Source: Erysipelothrix sp. UBA3383
GTDB lineage: Bacteria > Bacillota_I > Bacilli_A > Erysipelotrichales > Erysipelotrichaceae
Direction of reading: 5' to 3'
NCBI GenBank assembly: GCA_002358955.1
Contig: DEPV01000014.1
Location: forward strand, 1 to 17,204
Length of the DNA: 17,204 nt
Shown: positions 15,077 to 17,204 of the stretch, piece after piece
Numbering within the stretch: the stretch's first letter is position 1
Layout of the letters: each line of letters opens with the position of its first letter
Program-made: the position numbers and the translations under genes
The notes under the pieces: model-generated
The model's input: the letters and a program-made list of their open reading frames with translations, nothing else
What the model was told of the DNA's origin: nothing
Database searches by the model: none

Positions 15077-16459
15077 CTAATAATTTAAGTTACGAGGTGT
15101 TCTTGGGAAAGGAATCACATCACGAATGTTACCCATTGATGTTAGGTACATTAAGAATCGTTCAAACCCAATTCCAAATCCTGCAGTCTTCACCCCACCA
15201 AAGCGTCTTAAATCAAGATACCATTGGAGACTGTCTTTTTCAATGTCCATTTCTTCCATACGTTTTTCAAGATAATCAAGACGCTCTTCACGCTGTGATC
15301 CCCCTACTAATTCTCCGATGTGTGGCACTAACAAGTCACATGCTGCAACTGTTTTACCATCATCGTTAAGACGCATGTAGAATGCTTTAATTTCTTTTGG
15401 ATAATCAGTTAGGAATACTGGTCCTTTTACAACCTCTTCAGAGATGTAACGCTCATGCTCAGCTCCTAAGTCAATTCCCCACTCAACTTTATTTTCAAAG
15501 CGATCGTTAACTTCCATAAGGATATCGATTGCTTCAGTATATGTCATACGACGGAATTCACTGCTGACTACAGATTGAAGACGCTCTAAAAGTGTCTTAT
15601 CGATCATGTCGTTGAAGAATTTCATTTCTTCAGGTGCATTTTCCAATACGTATTCAATACAGTATTTAACCATATCTTCTGCTAGGTTCATATCATCTTC
15701 TAAATCTGCAAATGCAATTTCAGGTTCAACCATCCAGAACTCTGAAGCATGACGTGGTGTATGTGAGTTTTCAGCTCTAAATGTAGGACCAAATGTATAA
15801 ACATCTCTAAATGCATGAGCAAATGCTTCTGCATGAAGTTGGCCTGATACTGTCAGTGCTGCACGTTTTCTAAAGAAATCTTGGTTGTATTTGTTATCAC
15901 CACGAGTTGTTACTGTGAATGACTCTCCAGCACCCTCAGCATCATTACCTGTAATGATTGGTGTATGAACATACACAAAGCCTTGGTTTTGGAAGAACTC
16001 ATGAATTGCCATTGATAGTACAGAACGCACTCTAAATACAGCCATGAAGCTGTTTGTTTTTGTACGTAAGTGTGCAATTTCACGCAAGTACTCATATGAG
16101 TGACGTTTCTTTTGCAATGGGTATTCTGAAGGACATTCCCCTTCTAATACCACTTCTGTAATTTCAATTTCGAAAGGTTGTTTCCCTTCTGGTGTAGCTT
16201 TAAATTTACCCACCATAGTTACTGAAGTACCATTAGCATAAGATCCAATTTCATCAAATTGGCTTAAATCCTGGCTGTAGACACCTTGTGCGTTTCTGAA
16301 GTAAGTACCATCATTAATCGCTAAGAAGCCGACGTTTTTCCCTTTACGGTTGTTACGAATCCAACCTTGAATCTGTACATATTCTAATGCATCCAGTTCA
16401 ATATCACTGCCACTTTGGCATAAATCATACAATTCTCTGATTGTTACATATGAAATCAT
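15077..16459 (-). CDS. asnS: Asparaginyl-tRNA synthetase
   Basis: The 460-residue enzyme charges tRNA-Asn with asparagine in the cytoplasm. It has an N-terminal OB-fold for the anticodon (about 20-115; VQIQGWIRNNRKGKNVGFLAIND) and a class IIb catalytic domain with motif 2 (FRAENSHTPRHASEFWMVEPE, where the family reads FRAE-HTxRH-EFxMxExE) and motif 3 (GFGIGFERFLMYLTSMGNIRDVIPFPR). The ending IPFPRTPRNLNY is typical of AsnRS rather than AspRS. I chose ATG 16459 because AGAGGTGG stands just before it; the earlier GTG at 16468 is inside that ribosome site. It follows rex by 11 nt and is almost certainly co-transcribed with it. The full length matches the family (about 430-465). Confidence 0.96.
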   Translation of the reverse strand: MISYVTIRELYDLCQSGSDIELDALEYVQIQGWIRNNRKGKNVGFLAINDGTYFRNAQGVYSQDLSQFDEIGSYANGTSVTMVGKFKATPEGKQPFEIEITEVVLEGECPSEYPLQKKRHSYEYLREIAHLRTKTNSFMAVFRVRSVLSMAIHEFFQNQGFVYVHTPIITGNDAEGAGESFTVTTRGDNKYNQDFFRKRAALTVSGQLHAEAFAHAFRDVYTFGPTFRAENSHTPRHASEFWMVEPEIAFADLEDDMNLAEDMVKYCIEYVLENAPEEMKFFNDMIDKTLLERLQSVVSSEFRRMTYTEAIDILMEVNDRFENKVEWGIDLGAEHERYISEEVVKGPVFLTDYPKEIKAFYMRLNDDGKTVAACDLLVPHIGELVGGSQREERLDYLEKRMEEMDIEKDSLQWYLDLRRFGGVKTAGFGIGFERFLMYLTSMGNIRDVIPFPRTPRNLNY

Positions 16460-16470
16460 CTTTACCACCT

Positions 16471-17094
16471 CTATCGAATATTATTTGTTTGGAAAATTAA
16501 TTCCTGAATTGTTGATACCACATCAACGGTTTTAACAACAACATGCTTTGGAACTTGAATGTGTTCACTTGAGAAGTCAACAATCCCTACAATTCCAAGA
16601 TCTACTAATTTATCTACTGTCTCTTGAACGTTTTTAGATACCGTAACAATAGCAATACGACATCCTGCTGGAATACGGCTTGCTAATTCACTCATATGAT
16701 ATATAGGAATATCCGATACCTCACCCAGTTTATTAGGATCAATATCAAATGCTACGGCAATTTCACCAACAACGTGGTTCCATCGGTTATAGTTTAAAAT
16801 CGCACGTCCTAAGTTACCCGCTCCAACAAGGATTAACTCCTCATCAAAACTAACACCGAGTAAGTCGTCGAATGTTTCAATTAAAACTTGGACATCATAG
16901 CCATAACCTTGTTTCCCCATAGAACCAATAAATGAAAAGTCACGACGGATTGTCGTCGATTCAATATCGACAAAAAGGGCTAATTCTCGGGAAAGAATTC
17001 TTTCTACTCCCATATTGTAGAGTTTTCTTAGCGCCTTTAAATAAATCGGATAACGTTGCATTGTTGCCTTTGGTACATTAGTCATTTTATTCAT
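16471..17094 (-). CDS. rex: Redox-sensing transcriptional repressor Rex
   Basis: The 207-residue dimeric repressor senses the NADH/NAD+ ratio and controls fermentation and respiration genes. The N-terminal winged helix-turn-helix (about 1-75) contains LSRELALFVDIESTTIRRDFSFIG, the conserved 'A..v.st.iRkD.s.fG' DNA-reading helix of Rex, followed by GKQGYGYDV. The Rossmann NAD(H)-binding domain follows with LVGAGNLGRAI (GxGxxG at 91-96) and VAFDIDPNKLG. A C-terminal helix (about 190-207) would swap between subunits. I chose ATG 17094 since AAGGTGG lies just upstream; an earlier in-frame ATG (17124) falls within the promoter palindrome. It heads the cluster rex-asnS-amidase-like-ABC-F. A palindrome over its probable -10 box suggests autoregulation. 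Confidence 0.95.
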   Translation of the reverse strand: MNKMTNVPKATMQRYPIYLKALRKLYNMGVERILSRELALFVDIESTTIRRDFSFIGSMGKQGYGYDVQVLIETFDDLLGVSFDEELILVGAGNLGRAILNYNRWNHVVGEIAVAFDIDPNKLGEVSDIPIYHMSELASRIPAGCRIAIVTVSKNVQETVDKLVDLGIVGIVDFSSEHIQVPKHVVVKTVDVVSTIQELIFQTNNIR

Positions 17095-17106
17095 GCGATC
17101 ACCACC

Positions 17107-17126
17107 TTGTGATAATTGTATCACAT
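17107..17126. promoter_or_regulatory. Palindrome over the rex promoter, possible Rex-type operator
   Basis: TGTGATAATTGTATCACA (17108-17125) has perfect arms TGTGATA/TATCACA. Rex boxes in Bacillota are TTGTGA-N6-TCACAA; here TGTGA and TCACA are eight bases apart instead of six, so the match is imperfect. It covers the likely -10 box (TACAAT on the minus strand, 17120-17115, with a preceding TGA) and abuts the rex ribosome site. Confidence 0.5.
17115..17123 (-). promoter_or_regulatory. Extended -10 promoter of the rex operon
   Basis: TGATACAAT on the minus strand combines the extended TGn element with TACAAT (5 of 6). No good -35 box is found at 16-18 nt. The start would be near 17108, giving a leader of only about 14 nt. 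Confidence 0.4.
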
Positions 17127-17152
17127 ATAACTTATCAACGCATGTGAATTAT

Positions 17153-17203
17153 TTAATAATCGCTTAATTTGATGTTTGATTTAGCAGAAATATCATAATC
17201 TGC
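17153..17203 (-). CDS. Possible last 16 codons of an upstream gene (partial)
   Basis: One minus-strand frame is open from the window edge and reads ADYDISAKSNIKLSDY before TAA at 17155-17153. The other two frames stop within 4 to 13 codons. It could be the C-terminus of the gene before rex. It is too short to identify. About 60 nt separate it from the rex start. Confidence 0.3.
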   Translation of the reverse strand, partial: ADYDISAKSNIKLSDY

Positions 17204-17204
17204 A

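Noticed and set aside
17095..17124. Upstream ATG at 17124 as the rex start
   Set aside because: It lies within the promoter palindrome; ATG 17094 has a proper ribosome site and gives the usual Rex N-terminus.

Overview
The window comes from a low-GC Gram-positive bacterium (Bacillota). The signs are an AT-rich sequence, strong AGGAGG-type ribosome sites, a Rex repressor, an LPXTG sortase substrate, PTS sugar uptake with a PRD antiterminator, and cre-like CcpA sites. An Erysipelotrichales-type host is plausible, but that is inference. Every convincing gene lies on the minus strand, so transcription runs from the right edge to the left.

Right block (about 17203 to 11867): the possible last codons of an unidentified gene, then rex, asnS, a membrane-anchored amidase_3-like protein and an ABC-F ATPase. 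The gaps between genes are only 11-14 nt, and a strong terminator overlaps the ABC-F stop codon. This looks like one rex-led operon. A palindrome covers the likely rex -10 box. The amidase-like protein has lost the key metal-ligand histidines of its family.

Middle block (about 11846 to 7278): a trehalose operon consisting of a BglG/LicT-type antiterminator, PTS EIIBC (TreP), phospho-alpha-glucosidase (TreC) and a stand-alone EIIA. A near-canonical 29-nt RNA antiterminator (RAT) begins at the antiterminator's stop codon and overlaps the 5' arm of a terminator in front of treP. The operon therefore appears to be controlled by antitermination rather than by TreR repression. TreP-TreC and TreC-EIIA each overlap by one base (TAATG).

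Left-middle block (7277 to 1775): a roughly 450-nt non-coding region rich in inverted repeats, with back-to-back promoter-like sequences, a cre-like site and a four-codon ORF. It is followed by a large cell-wall surface protein split by one in-frame TAA. The first part has a signal peptide, a VWA domain and the start of a beta-sandwich domain. The second part has eight DUF11-like repeats, a proline-rich stalk, LPQTG and a membrane anchor. No frame change and no credible restart occur at the stop, so the two halves look like one gene of about 1665 codons carrying a nonsense codon (or read through).

Left block (1735 to 1): a cytoplasmic GH13 alpha-amylase behind a promoter with a cre palindrome. 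It overlaps by 17 nt the start of a type I pullulanase-like debranching enzyme that runs off the window. Together they would degrade alpha-glucan or maltodextrin inside the cell.
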